Shown here piece by piece: positions 24,357-34,101 of a DNA stretch of 38,796 nucleotides. The notes under the pieces are model-generated. The model searched no databases. It had not been told where the DNA came from and was given only the letters and a program-made list of their open reading frames with translations. The position numbers were made by a program, and so were the translations under genes. The DNA is from Kiritimatiellia bacterium (GTDB lineage: Bacteria > Verrucomicrobiota > Kiritimatiellia > RFP12 > UBA1067): assembly GCA_016284515.1 (NCBI GenBank), contig JAEEOY010000246.1, forward strand, positions 1 to 38,796. Reading direction: 5' to 3'. Position 1 is the first letter of the stretch. Every line of letters starts with the position of its first letter.

Positions 24357-25529
24357 ATGGAACGACTGCTTATGTACATCTGCGTTGCCGGCCTCGTGCT
24401 CACCATTGCAACCATGGCGACCATGTGGCTTTACGCCCATGCCGTCCGTCCGCTTTTCACGCGAATGGCGCGGCTCGGCCATACGAGCCCGATGTCCCTG
24501 CTCGTGGCCATCGCCATAACGGCGGGAGGGCTGGAAGTCGCCGCGACAAAGGCCCCGACGAACGAGCCGCCGCCCCGCCTCTCTGCACCGCACCGATCCT
24601 CTTCCTCCACGCATCAGGCATTCACGCCCGATGAAATTGAAGCTGGATATGTCCTCTGGCGCGTCGGCACGAACGAGACATGGAACTTCAACGCCCCGAC
24701 AAACGCAACGATTGCCGCGGAATGGCGATGTCGTGGGGCGGCGGAGGACCGAATCGTCCTGACGAACGGCGCTGCGGCGGTTGCGGTAGATACGCGCGGG
24801 CGCGCGATGGTCGGAACGAACAGATACCAGACGGTGGACTTCCGCATGGCAATCGTACCGGAAGCCAACTGGCCCCTACTCGGCAACGGCGGCTCCCCCT
24901 CCTGCGTCTGGCTTGACGGCTCCCGGCCCGAATGTCCAATCGTCTCTTGGCAGAACGCGCTGATGGACCGAGACGCCTCCGCGCCAGTAAGCGTCCAGAT
25001 AGAAATACTTGACGGCGGCGACTATATCTGCCGATACGACCTGAGCCGTACGGAGAGCGCGGAATCAAACGTGACGTCGCGTCTCTACTACCGAATCCGT
25101 CCAGAAGACCTCGACGACCCCGACCGAGACGACGACGGCATTCCGACCTTCGCAGAGGTGACGGTCTACCATTCCGATCCAGGGCTCGCCGATACGGACG
25201 GCGACGGGATCAATGACGGACTCGACGCAAACCCGCTCGACCCTGACGCCGACGGCGACGGGATCCCCGACGGAATGACAGCGGCAGAATATTGGTCGCA
25301 TCCGCTGTGGACTGGGACAAACCCATGGGACGTGTCCTGCGTCGCCATCCGGCTTAACGAACCAGTCGTGCCGCCAGCCCGTGCGGTTCTTGTAATCGGA
25401 GAACTGCCGATCATTCTCACGACGAACGCCGTCTATCGACTCTCGCTGGACAAGGGCGTACGGTATGACGTTCGGCTCGTCACGAACCACCTCGCTCCGG
25501 TCAACCTGTCACTTGAAAGGGGCGAGTAA
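24357..25529 (+). CDS. Membrane-anchored protein with thrombospondin type-3 repeats
   Basis: 390 residues, ATG at 24357 after AGGAGCG. Two hydrophobic N-terminal segments (about 5-27 and 45-62), then an extracytoplasmic body. Around residues 255-305 it carries calcium-binding repeats of the TSP type-3 kind: DRDDDGIPTFAEV, ADTDGDGINDGLDANPLDPD and ADGDGIPDG. Its stop overlaps the next start by one base (TAATG). These repeats often serve as rigid linkers in secreted assemblies. Its job here, with two secreted neighbours, is unknown. Confidence 0.78.
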   Translation: MERLLMYICVAGLVLTIATMATMWLYAHAVRPLFTRMARLGHTSPMSLLVAIAITAGGLEVAATKAPTNEPPPRLSAPHRSSSSTHQAFTPDEIEAGYVLWRVGTNETWNFNAPTNATIAAEWRCRGAAEDRIVLTNGAAAVAVDTRGRAMVGTNRYQTVDFRMAIVPEANWPLLGNGGSPSCVWLDGSRPECPIVSWQNALMDRDASAPVSVQIEILDGGDYICRYDLSRTESAESNVTSRLYYRIRPEDLDDPDRDDDGIPTFAEVTVYHSDPGLADTDGDGINDGLDANPLDPDADGDGIPDGMTAAEYWSHPLWTGTNPWDVSCVAIRLNEPVVPPARAVLVIGELPIILTTNAVYRLSLDKGVRYDVRLVTNHLAPVNLSLERGE

Positions 25530-28502
25530 TGAACAGGACCTGTATAGCATCCGCAATCCTTCTCTGCATCGCATCCGCGACGCAAGCCGACAGTCTCGCG
25601 CTGGACGATCGTTCCGGAGTCTTCTCCGGCACGACGCGCGGCGGAAGTGCCGCGATGGCGTATCAGGACTTTTGGCTTGAACCGTTGGGCTCGGAATGTC
25701 TCCACAATGCAGAGAACTACCTTGACTACGAGGCCGTGTTCTCCCCTGCGATCTTTGGCGTGGGAATCACGCCGCAGATGCTTGACGGATTCACGCTCAA
25801 CACAAACGGCACCCTGCGGTTGTCGCTTGGGATTGACAGTTGGGCAGAGGGAAGCGTCACCGTAGGCGCGCCCCCCTTCTCTGGGGCGAGCTCTATGGTT
25901 GGGCATCCATACACCGATGCGCGGGCGGCGTGCAGGAAATGTGCTATGCCTGCGGTCGGCGCCATTCGTCGGAGGATGGCTACGACTGCTCGCACGACTT
26001 GGGCTGCGCGGCGCGGACGAGCTACGCCAACGGATGCACCTGCTCGCCGCTCCTCGTCAGAGTAAACTGGGATGATGACAACTGGAACTTTTCAGAAGAC
26101 AGGCTTGACACAAATCCATGTGCGGGCGATGACGAAACAGAGGGATTCCGGGCCATCGGCGTTGGAAAATATTGCTGCTGCCACGGCGACATCTCAGGCA
26201 CGACATCCGTCTCCGAACTGACCCCTTCATCCGAACTACGCCTTTGGAACGGTTCGACGGCCGCGTCCAGCTCGGCAAGCGCTTTCGCTATCGAAGCCAT
26301 CTCCGCGTCATCGGGGATTGGCAGCGCGACGGTAAGCTACGAGATACGCGACGAGACAAACGGATTCCTGAGGGCGATCACGCGGCAAGTGACAGCGGCA
26401 AATCTTGAAATCCGCCCGGACTTCAACGACGACGAAACGGTCGACAACTACGACAGGTTCTATTTCGACGACGGCGGGACATGGCAGCTGCGCGTGCGCG
26501 ACGAACCATACAAGTTCGCCCTCGTCAGCGAGTGTCCGTCTGCAGCAAGCACATCGCTTCTCGCGGTTCAATCGGCAGGGACGGGAACAGTAATCAGAAC
26601 GCAGGCGACAGGAGGGACAACGCTTCCTTTCGGCACGCCTTCGAGCTCGCCGCTCTTCGCCGCCAAGAACGAGACGAAGGAGCTGTTCGTCGACACCTCG
26701 GGCGGGCCCGGCACCTTATACCTCCACTACTCGCTCGGGTTCGGAGGCGCACACGCCCCGCTCGCGGACACTCGCCAGATCCACGTCGTGGACGCGAACG
26801 TGCGCGAAGAATGGGCGACGACGAACAGCCTCCCCGACCTCGTGTACAACTTCTCCGACGTCCTGGGCGACGTATACTGGACGATCTACGACGACGAGTA
26901 CAACATCGTCGACTACGGCGACGACTCCTCGTTCACCCCCATCGACCTCCCTCCCGGCAACTACACCGTCGAGGTCTACTTCGCCGACGTCTACGAAGAC
27001 GGCATCCTCGGCTACACCTCTTCCGCGCCGCTGCATGTCATTGACGTCCGCCTCGTTCGACTCTTCGAGACTGCGAACGAGACGAACAGGATATTCAACC
27101 CGACTCGCAAGGACGACACCACCGGCAACCCTGATGCGGAAACGGAAATAGTAAACGCGGGAACACCGCTTGAGGAGCGCTACGCCGCGCCGCGCAACTA
27201 CCTATACACGGTTGGCGACCCCGTCACGGGGAACTTCAACGTGTCCGCTCAGTTCGATGCAACCGGCGCCGAGGGGTGCACGAACTACTACTGCGCGTTC
27301 TACCAGCCCGATGGTCAAAAAGCTCTGGGAACCGAGACGAACATCGACTTGACTGCCGAGTCCGTCGCCTTCTCGCTCCCCGCGCCAGCGCTTGTCACCA
27401 ACGTCGTCTGGGAACTTCGTGGCGGTCTCGATGTCAATCACAACACAACCCTCGACAGCGACGAAGCCACTCCCTTCGCAATCTACACCAACTCCGCCAA
27501 CGTCGTCAAGCACGCTTGCATCAAGGGAATAACGAAAGAGAAGTATCAGGTCCTCTCGACAAATGTGCATCGAAAAGTCTATTTCGGCGCAGACATCCCC
27601 CCAAACACTATCGCAAGGAATGCGAGAAGCTTGCTTGCCTTATTCTATTGCAATGGCGCATACACAGACCTCCATGAGACTATGATTCCTTCCGCCCGAA
27701 CAAATATTATGTTGTACGCATTTTCAAACAATTGCGATTGCTTTTCCGAATGGCTTACGCATAATTCTGGTGCCCAATTTGCGCCCGACGGCTTCACGCA
27801 GATTATGCAATATACATGGAATCACGCCACAAGGCTTAGTCAATTCCTTGTTGAAAGAACTCCATTTGCCTTGAAGAACACCATAACGGACAGTAGCACT
27901 GGGATTAGTTCTGAAGTTCCAACGCAAACGGGGATTCGTCTTAAAAATTACTATGAAACTCATATAAGAAGCGACGCGGAAACCTTCCTCCATAATATGC
28001 CTGATGGGACAGAGTGTGATTTTCCGACAAATGGATATTGTGAGGCAGCAGAATTGCTCCAAAACGGAATCTTCGTAAATCTATCTTCAAATTGGGTACC
28101 AGGGATTACCGTTTCGGTCGGAGAGTCGGAAGGCTACGGAGGATGGATGGCGGCCCTATCAGAGTATCTAGGCGGCACTGATGCCTTTCAAGAGTATGAT
28201 GCATTCGGAACGATAGGGAAAGGGCGACTATTGAATCCAAGATACAGATTTCGTGTTAAGAAAAACGAACATTTACTTGGCTCAACAACATACGACGTGA
28301 TTTCTATTGCTTTTTCTGGAGAATTGAGAGATCTCTATGACTTCAACTTTGAAGACGGCGATTTGCCAGCCTGTGCTGCCGCTTTACAGATTGGTTTCGG
28401 GGCCGGCAACATACCGACATGCAATACACATGGCAAAATTTTTCTCATGTCATTGAAATGCAAAAAACATATTCTAATCCATTTAATTATGAAAGCTACT
28501 GA
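25529..28502 (+). pseudogene. Large secreted protein with toxin-like C-terminus, two frameshifts
   Basis: The N-terminus from 25529 has a signal peptide (about 1-21), but its frame leaves the protein-like path between about 25871 and 25960. The natural sequence (CYACGRRHSSEDGYDCSHD and on) continues one base back. A C6 run (25871-25876) and a GGGG run just after it are the likely sites. The second frame runs to about 28400 and then again shifts one base back, near a GGGG run at 28399-28402. After that, TWQNFSHVIEMQKTYSNPF follows to a TGA at 28500, ten bases before the next ATG. The central part is beta-rich; from about 27500 GC drops sharply (about 38% at 27721-27780). The C-terminus includes YDVISIAFSGELRDLYDFNFEDG. 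Conserved vehicle plus AT-rich variable tail suggests a polymorphic toxin. Assembly errors are an alternative to real mutations. Confidence 0.65.
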
Positions 28503-28512
28503 AGGAGGATTT

Positions 28513-29631
28513 ATGAATGCCATCTGTAAAGTGTTTTTGATTGGAGTTTCTCTTTGGGCCAGTTGTGGATTGGCCGTCTCGACCCCAGAAGATTGGGGGG
28601 CACGCCACAAGGAAGTGACAGAAATGCGCAAGATGCTGGCGCGCGACGGCGCATACGCCTTTGTGACAAACACCGCGACGCCAAAGCTCGCGCCACACAT
28701 TCACTCACAGTGCTGGGTGGACTGGTTGCCGACAGAAGGAGTCAAACGCCGTGCGTATGAGCAAGAGCAAAGAGACTTGGGACTTGACATCCTCGGCTAT
28801 CTTGAGGAGTATGCATGGAATACCGAATCGCAAGACGATTTAAGCACAAACAAGAAGAATGCAGTAGAATTGCTCGCGATAGCGGAGTGGCTAAAAACTT
28901 CTCAAGGGTATGGCAATTATCTACTGAAACGATGGGCAGAGAACCTTGCACTTATCCGCTTATGCAATCTTTCTATCGACAAGCGCGTCAGCATAGACGA
29001 AATACAGTCTTTTTTCAATCGCATTGACGGGCCAATACAAAACCTCAAATTGCGGCTTGCGATTCTCAACGAAGAATCGCCGCACAAGTATTCGCTACCA
29101 AGTTTCTTCTTAACTGAAGACAGCGGAAGCACCAGCCTTTGTCGGCAATGGGGCAAGCATGCGATGGAATCGATGAACCACTATTGTAAATGGTGCCATG
29201 AGCATTCGCGAATTTTCAGCGGCCTGACATTCAAGGACGTGGCAGGGGACAACCCTGAGCATGCCTTTTATATTGAAGATCCGCGTGATGGATGGCACAC
29301 CCTTAGAGATATCTGGGGAAAGAAGTATCATTACACACTTTGCACTGGAGCAATGGATATGCGATTATGGCGATATCTGCAAGAGATCATTGCATACAAG
29401 GAAATGGTAGGCGAGATTCCTCTTCCAAACAAATCCGAATTAGAACGTCCCGGTTCGTTTGCATTTGCCTCCAATGAACTTGACAACTACAGCAGGATTG
29501 TCGACGACAAATGGAAATCTGCATCCAAGAAAATTCCTCCGCAGGGTGTCGCGAGGCAAGTTATTTACATTCTGAAAGGTGGCCTTGCAGATTTCATGAC
29601 GGAAAACTGTCGGCACCGGGGACGTCCGTGA
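28513..29631 (+). CDS. Secreted protein, candidate immunity protein, copy 1
   Basis: 372 residues. The ATG at 28513 is set by AAGGAGG six bases upstream; the frame happens to be open leftward into the toxin-like gene, but that is not one protein. A signal peptide is at about 1-24 (VFLIGVSLWASCGLA, possibly a lipobox). The mature part is helical and Trp/Cys-rich: GAYAFVTN, HIHSQCWVDWLP, RDLGLDILG, AIAEWLK, YGNYLLKRWAENLALIR, and a basic C-terminus RHRGRP. About 60% identical by eye to the protein at 30255-31391. No known family. Position and duplication next to a variable toxin-like tail suggest an exported immunity protein. Confidence 0.7.
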   Translation: MNAICKVFLIGVSLWASCGLAVSTPEDWGARHKEVTEMRKMLARDGAYAFVTNTATPKLAPHIHSQCWVDWLPTEGVKRRAYEQEQRDLGLDILGYLEEYAWNTESQDDLSTNKKNAVELLAIAEWLKTSQGYGNYLLKRWAENLALIRLCNLSIDKRVSIDEIQSFFNRIDGPIQNLKLRLAILNEESPHKYSLPSFFLTEDSGSTSLCRQWGKHAMESMNHYCKWCHEHSRIFSGLTFKDVAGDNPEHAFYIEDPRDGWHTLRDIWGKKYHYTLCTGAMDMRLWRYLQEIIAYKEMVGEIPLPNKSELERPGSFAFASNELDNYSRIVDDKWKSASKKIPPQGVARQVIYILKGGLADFMTENCRHRGRP

Positions 29632-29790
29632 ATATAACATGCCGACAGGAAAATGTCCAAGTTTGTCAGTTCTCGGAAGAAACAACATTGCGTTAGCACT
29701 GTGCCACCATACCAACCAGACAATATAGTTAAGTCAAAATACTTTACATGGACCACCAAGCCACAAACAAACCATAGAAAGGAACAGCAA

Positions 29791-30090
29791 ATGAAAGTAC
29801 ACAACATTAACGGCACTTCAGATAACAAGTGCAAATGCGGATCCTGGAAGTCCCACTGGGAGAAATTTAATGAGCGCAAAAATACGTGGCCCAAATATTG
29901 CGCGGCGTATGGCTGTCTCGAGTCCGCCACCGTAGGAGCGCATGTCCAGAAAGACATCGGCACCGACAAATGGTTCATTATACCGTTTTGCAATAAACAC
30001 AATGGCCCGGAATTTCAAGGGAAAAGCATTGAGGTTTCTGCCGGCACCTCATTGGCACCTGCAAATCGCAAGGAAACCTGCGAAAAATAG
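29791..30090 (+). CDS. Small HNH-like zinc protein
   Basis: 99 residues from the ATG at 29791, preceded by GAAAGGA. Cys14-x-Cys16, Cys37/Cys42 (PKYCAAYGC), His51 in VGAHVQK, and Cys67-x2-His70-Asn71 in PFCNKHN form a pattern like a zinc-bound HNH fold, where the His of GAHV would be catalytic. It has no signal peptide, unlike its neighbours. It lies between the two copies of the duplicated gene. A nuclease toxin, or a DNA-binding cargo fragment, are both possible; activity is not shown. Confidence 0.55.
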   Translation: MKVHNINGTSDNKCKCGSWKSHWEKFNERKNTWPKYCAAYGCLESATVGAHVQKDIGTDKWFIIPFCNKHNGPEFQGKSIEVSAGTSLAPANRKETCEK

Positions 30091-30135
30091 TTTCCACCTT
30101 CTTGCCTCCTCCGATTACCGGCAAAACAAAATCAA

Positions 30136-30169
30136 CACCGTCCAGCCCCCGTCTCGGGAGTGGACGGTG
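30136..30169. terminator. Hairpin downstream of the HNH-like gene
   Basis: CACCGTCCA at 30136-30144 pairs with TGGACGGTG at 30161-30169, and an inner CCCG-TCT-CGGG extends the stem. No T-tract. It lies between the HNH-like stop and the next promoter, so it probably ends the upstream transcript. Confidence 0.45.
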
Positions 30170-30216
30170 CGCAACACACACACAACCAAACTCCGCCGAC
30201 GCCACGAGAATTATGG

Positions 30217-30222
30217 TATAAT
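30217..30222 (+). promoter_or_regulatory. Extended -10 of the second paralog
   Basis: TATAAT preceded by TGG, 32 bp before the ATG at 30255. The second copy therefore has its own promoter and no good Shine-Dalgarno. Confidence 0.7.
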
Positions 30223-30254
30223 CATAGTGAATTAACAATCTTATCTTCAACACG

Positions 30255-31391
30255 ATGAGAACAAAGATTATACTGCACGCCATGTTCGCAACAGCAATCG
30301 CCCTGACCTTGGGATGCAACCGTAGCGAGCCAGCAAAGGAACAGTCGGATTGGGACGCACTGCGAGCAGAAGTGTCTTCGTTGCGAAAATGCCTTGCCCA
30401 AGACGGCGCATACGCCTTTGTGACAAATGCCGCGACGCCAAAACTCGCGCCGCACATTCACTCACAGTGCTGGGTGGACTGGCTTCCTAAAGAGGATGTC
30501 AAAAGGAGGGAATATGAGCAAGAGAAGCGTGATCTTGGACTTGACATTTTGGGATGCCTTGAAAAGTATGCGTGGGGCATCGAAGCACATGAAGATCTAG
30601 AGGGAAACAAGAAAAGCGCGATGGAGCTGCTTGCCATTGCCGAATGGCTGAATACCACCCCTGGATATGGCAACTACCTTCTGAAAAGATGGGCAGAGAA
30701 CCTTGCGCTGATTCGCATATGCCACCTTGCGGTGGATGGACGCGTTGGGCTTGACGAGATCAAGTCTTACTTCAGCCGTGTGGGGACGCCAATTCAGGAC
30801 CTCCAACTGCGCGTCAGGATTCTCAACGAAGAGTCACCGCACAAATATTCGCTTCCAAGTTCCAATTTGACAGAAGAAGCTGGAAGCGACAACATCTGCC
30901 GCCAATGGGCACAGCATCTACGAGAGTCTATGCAACACTATTCGAAGTGGTGCGAAAGTAATTCACGAGATTTTCCAAGTCTGAAATTTGAGGATGTAAT
31001 TTGGGACGACCGAACGTATTCATTCTATATCGAAGATTACCTCGACGGCAACCATACACTACGAGACGCATGGGGCAAAAAGGCGCACTACACCTCACTT
31101 TGCACAGGCATGATGAGCATGCTACATTGGTCATATCTGGACACAATAATTGGCTATTGGGAGGTCGTTGGCGAATTGCCGCTTCCAAACAAAGAGATAG
31201 CTATGCGCCCTGGCTCATTTAAGGGACTCTGCAAAGAAGGCGATGAATACAAGAACGTCATAGAGGCAAAATGGAAGGCTACATCAAAGCTACGACCCCC
31301 TCGCGGGATCGACAGTCGAGTGATAGCATTAATTAAGGATGGAATTGAGGATCGTATTACAGAAAACTGTCGTCGCCGAGGACGTCCGTAA
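30255..31391 (+). CDS. Probable lipoprotein, candidate immunity protein, copy 2
   Basis: 378 residues. The N-terminus MRTKIILHAMFATAIALTLGC looks like a lipoprotein signal (Cys about residue 21). The mature part matches the protein at 28513-29631 throughout, with GAYAFVTN, HIHSQCWVDWLP, YGNYLLKRWAENLALIR and NEESPHKYSLPS shared almost exactly, and the same ending RGRP. The match continues past the stop at DNA level, so a whole segment was duplicated. Its own promoter suggests independent, perhaps constant, expression, as expected for an immunity gene. Function unproven. Confidence 0.7.
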   Translation: MRTKIILHAMFATAIALTLGCNRSEPAKEQSDWDALRAEVSSLRKCLAQDGAYAFVTNAATPKLAPHIHSQCWVDWLPKEDVKRREYEQEKRDLGLDILGCLEKYAWGIEAHEDLEGNKKSAMELLAIAEWLNTTPGYGNYLLKRWAENLALIRICHLAVDGRVGLDEIKSYFSRVGTPIQDLQLRVRILNEESPHKYSLPSSNLTEEAGSDNICRQWAQHLRESMQHYSKWCESNSRDFPSLKFEDVIWDDRTYSFYIEDYLDGNHTLRDAWGKKAHYTSLCTGMMSMLHWSYLDTIIGYWEVVGELPLPNKEIAMRPGSFKGLCKEGDEYKNVIEAKWKATSKLRPPRGIDSRVIALIKDGIEDRITENCRRRGRP

Positions 31392-31475
31392 ATATGACAT
31401 GCCGACAGGGAAACGCCTAAGTTTGTCGCCTCACGAAAGAAATAATACTGAATCCAAAGTACAGGAGGGATTAGA

Positions 31476-32432
31476 ATGACTGCACAGGACATCGCTATTG
31501 ACACCGACGGCCAAGGGATGCTGGACGCAAATATCAGGCGATGCGGACTGTTCGGCCTGATTCCAGCGGCGGTCAGATTCCTGCTTTTTGCATCTGCCGT
31601 GCCACTGTCAAAGGTTTTCGGATACATCGATGACAAGGCATGGATGCAATGCAGTAGGCATACGGACATTGCAACAGGTCTGGCGGTGCTTATTGGATGG
31701 TGGTTCTTTGCGCGTTCGTCGGCAAGAGGCGCAAAGGCGCTCTACCCCTGCCTCGCATTGGCAATGCTTCAATTCTTCCTTCCGCAAATCAGAGGCTACG
31801 TGCTGAGTCATTGCATCGGCATAGCCATATCGCTTCCCTGGATATGTGCTCTGGCTTATATTGTAGCGAAGAACAAAGGCGAAGTCCGGGCAGTTGCCGC
31901 GATTGCCATGGCATCCCGCATCATCGGACTCGTCGGCAGCATCTATTTCTTCGTTACATTCTTTCCCGGGATAATACAAGCTTCCCCCCACACAAACCGG
32001 CTTGTGATGATCGGAAATGTCGTCTCGATTGCTGCCATGCTGACAAGCACCTTTGCGTACCTTAAGATGTTGATTCCGGTCCGCACGGGCAATTCCAATA
32101 CTGAAGCCACCGCGAATGTCCCACACACCGTTCCTCTCCATCTAAGGATATTTGTCGCAGTAGCGCCATGGCTCGTTATAACATCCACGACAATTTCGCG
32201 GGCTTGTGCCGTTGTTCTCCTTGCGCCTCTGGGGATAGCGGCAGTTTTAGTTGGCGAGAAACACCTTGATAATGGACTGTGGATTGTTCCAGTTGGGTGG
32301 CTGGTCTACATCCTTGCGACCACCGCCATAGTGTTCAGCCGCACCCGTCGCATCTTCGCGATCACGGCATTGACAATGCTCGCCCTCATAATCACCAACA
32401 TAGCTGGCTGCGCCGGAATGGGACGCCTCTGA
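31476..32432 (+). CDS. Polytopic membrane protein of unknown function
   Basis: 318 residues, ATG at 31476 after a strong AGGAGGG. About eight membrane helices, with short polar loops and a cytoplasmic stretch near residues 200-220. No transporter or enzyme motif recognised. It follows the second paralog by 84 bp on the same strand and ends 40 bp from the convergent membrane gene at 32473. It may be a further cargo or immunity gene of the accessory region. Confidence 0.65.
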   Translation: MTAQDIAIDTDGQGMLDANIRRCGLFGLIPAAVRFLLFASAVPLSKVFGYIDDKAWMQCSRHTDIATGLAVLIGWWFFARSSARGAKALYPCLALAMLQFFLPQIRGYVLSHCIGIAISLPWICALAYIVAKNKGEVRAVAAIAMASRIIGLVGSIYFFVTFFPGIIQASPHTNRLVMIGNVVSIAAMLTSTFAYLKMLIPVRTGNSNTEATANVPHTVPLHLRIFVAVAPWLVITSTTISRACAVVLLAPLGIAAVLVGEKHLDNGLWIVPVGWLVYILATTAIVFSRTRRIFAITALTMLALIITNIAGCAGMGRL

Positions 32433-32472
32433 CCTAAGAATATCTTCGCCGCATGGGAAATCCCTTGCTCCA

Positions 32473-33063
32473 TCAAACTCTTACTGCCCTTTTAGGCGTA
32501 GAAGTATAACCCTTCCCAAAATCCTTTAGTTGCCGCGACGAAACTTCCTGATCCCTTCTGCTCAACTCAGAATGGTCTTTTACATAAGTGTAGTTCATTT
32601 CCTTAAGACGCGCCTCATCGGATGCATCCACGGCATGAAAATACGTAAATACAAAGTCAAGCGCCATTGCCAAGGAGATTCCCAACGCCAAATAGCCTGC
32701 GGCAAGTATACACGTACGACAGGTCTCTATGCACTTTGGCAGCGTCTTGACGATCATTGTTGCTGATATGGCGATGGCAATAGAACTAGATGCCTTTGCA
32801 ATCATCCATGCTCCGAATAACCTCATGTGATAGGAGCGGAACTTCTTGACCATGGCCTGCGCTTCTGACGGAGTGTAACATCCGGAAAATGGAATCCACC
32901 TAGTGTTGGAGACAATTTGTCCGAACAGAGCGTCGCAAAGTGCTACACAGACAGCCGTTGTCCCGATTACAGGAATATGCATCGCGCATGATAAATCCTT
33001 ATCAAGTCCCATAGCGAGAACAACAGGCAATGCAGCCAACACAATACTGACTAAAACCCGCAT
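32473..33063 (-). CDS. Four-helix membrane protein, partner of the RexA/KwaB-like protein
   Basis: 196 residues, ATG at 33063 after GGAGGAG. Four hydrophobic helices (about 3-18, 30-52, 85-108, 117-140), followed by a charged cytoplasmic tail of some 55 residues. It lies 21 bp after the gene at 33085 and is clearly in its operon. Membrane proteins of this size and topology (RexB, KwaA) pair with soluble sensor proteins in phage-exclusion systems. There is no sequence motif to prove the link; the argument is topology plus neighbour. Confidence 0.55.
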   Translation of the reverse strand: MRVLVSIVLAALPVVLAMGLDKDLSCAMHIPVIGTTAVCVALCDALFGQIVSNTRWIPFSGCYTPSEAQAMVKKFRSYHMRLFGAWMIAKASSSIAIAISATMIVKTLPKCIETCRTCILAAGYLALGISLAMALDFVFTYFHAVDASDEARLKEMNYTYVKDHSELSRRDQEVSSRQLKDFGKGYTSTPKRAVRV

Positions 33064-33084
33064 TGCGAACTCCTCCTGCGATTT

Positions 33085-34065
33085 CTACACAACGGCCATT
33101 TCAATGTTTTGTATCTGCTCTCTGAGCCAAGAATTCAGTTGTGCGCAAACATCCTTCGTAATCGGAATTTTGTTTTCTGCGGTTATGCTAAACTGCTTGG
33201 AGACACGATAATCCGAGAGGGAAAGTATACGTCCGTCCTTGAATACGGCCTTAATCGGAGGATCCTCAACGTCTTTGAATGCATTAGCGATTCGCTCAAG
33301 CGCATCTGCCTGGTTCCCATCCGCTATTGTCGGTCGACGCGCTGTAATTATCACATCGACATCTATCTTGTCAAATGCATGTTCATTCGTCGCCCCCATT
33401 GATGGAGGCGTTTGACCCAATGCCTTGTAAATTGCCCTCAAGATGTCCCACCCCCTGCCGCCAGGGATGAAATGCTTCCTGATTTGATCGCCACGGGCCT
33501 TGACGGCGTTCGCCTTGACCTCAATGCTGTTGCTAATCTCGAGCCGCTTGACAGAAGACATGTCGCAGTCCCTGAACTTAGGCTGACGTGGATCACGAAG
33601 CACAATGCTCACCGTCTTCCCAAATGCCTTCTTAAATAGCCAAGTGAAATAATCTTCCAAGGCGGTGAAAGAAAATGACTGACTTGTCATGACGGCTATA
33701 TAGTTGTCCTTGACAGCAATCCAGGCAAGACCCGCCACGAACTCCTGATGATGTCCGACTTTGCGCTGTGGTGCAAGAACCTCGATAGGGAAGCTCTTGA
33801 TCTCCTTCTTTAGCACAACTGCATTTTTGTTTTCGTTCATCGTGAACGAAAAGAAAGATGCGACACAGACTTCCTCCTCGCGCCCAAGAAATGTCCAGTC
33901 GTTGAGAATCCGAATGCGATCGGCCCCTTCCTCGGGCTCCATCTGCCGATCATAGGCGTTATCGCATTTTGACATAGCCGCCTTAATCAGGTCATACAAT
34001 GTGCCGGCGTCTCCAGTCACATGGGCCTTCTTCAAGACGAACGTTTTCGTAATCTTGTCCTTCAT
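33085..34065 (-). CDS. Soluble protein resembling RexA/KwaB (DUF4868-like) in layout
   Basis: 326 residues, ATG at 34065 after AAGGAGAA, with no membrane helix or signal. The order of segments recalls lambda RexA: a strand/helix block (GLAWIAVKDNYIAVM then ALEDYFTWLF), a strand pair (VKRLEISNSIEVKANA), a helix WDILRAIYKALG, then FDKIDVDVIITARR, an acidic helix, and IKAVFKDGRILSLSDYRVSKQ. RexA runs in the same order with VKVEAK, FGDILKVLGA, FDSLDIVIKPKF and LRAKDEAGDILTEHYLSEKG. KwaB of the Kiwa defence system is thought to be related. Paired with a four-helix membrane protein, it would be the sensor of an abortive anti-phage system. This is pattern comparison from memory only. Confidence 0.5.
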   Translation of the reverse strand: MKDKITKTFVLKKAHVTGDAGTLYDLIKAAMSKCDNAYDRQMEPEEGADRIRILNDWTFLGREEEVCVASFFSFTMNENKNAVVLKKEIKSFPIEVLAPQRKVGHHQEFVAGLAWIAVKDNYIAVMTSQSFSFTALEDYFTWLFKKAFGKTVSIVLRDPRQPKFRDCDMSSVKRLEISNSIEVKANAVKARGDQIRKHFIPGGRGWDILRAIYKALGQTPPSMGATNEHAFDKIDVDVIITARRPTIADGNQADALERIANAFKDVEDPPIKAVFKDGRILSLSDYRVSKQFSITAENKIPITKDVCAQLNSWLREQIQNIEMAVV

Positions 34066-34101
34066 GTCCTGATTCTCCTTAGTTTTGTCGCATCAAGTTT
34101 C

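Noticed and set aside
25840-29631. One continuous open frame that would make a single 1263-residue protein
   Set aside because: It begins inside the toxin-like gene and runs into the next one only because of a frameshift near 28400. A strong Shine-Dalgarno, a signal peptide and a full-length paralog place a separate start at 28513.
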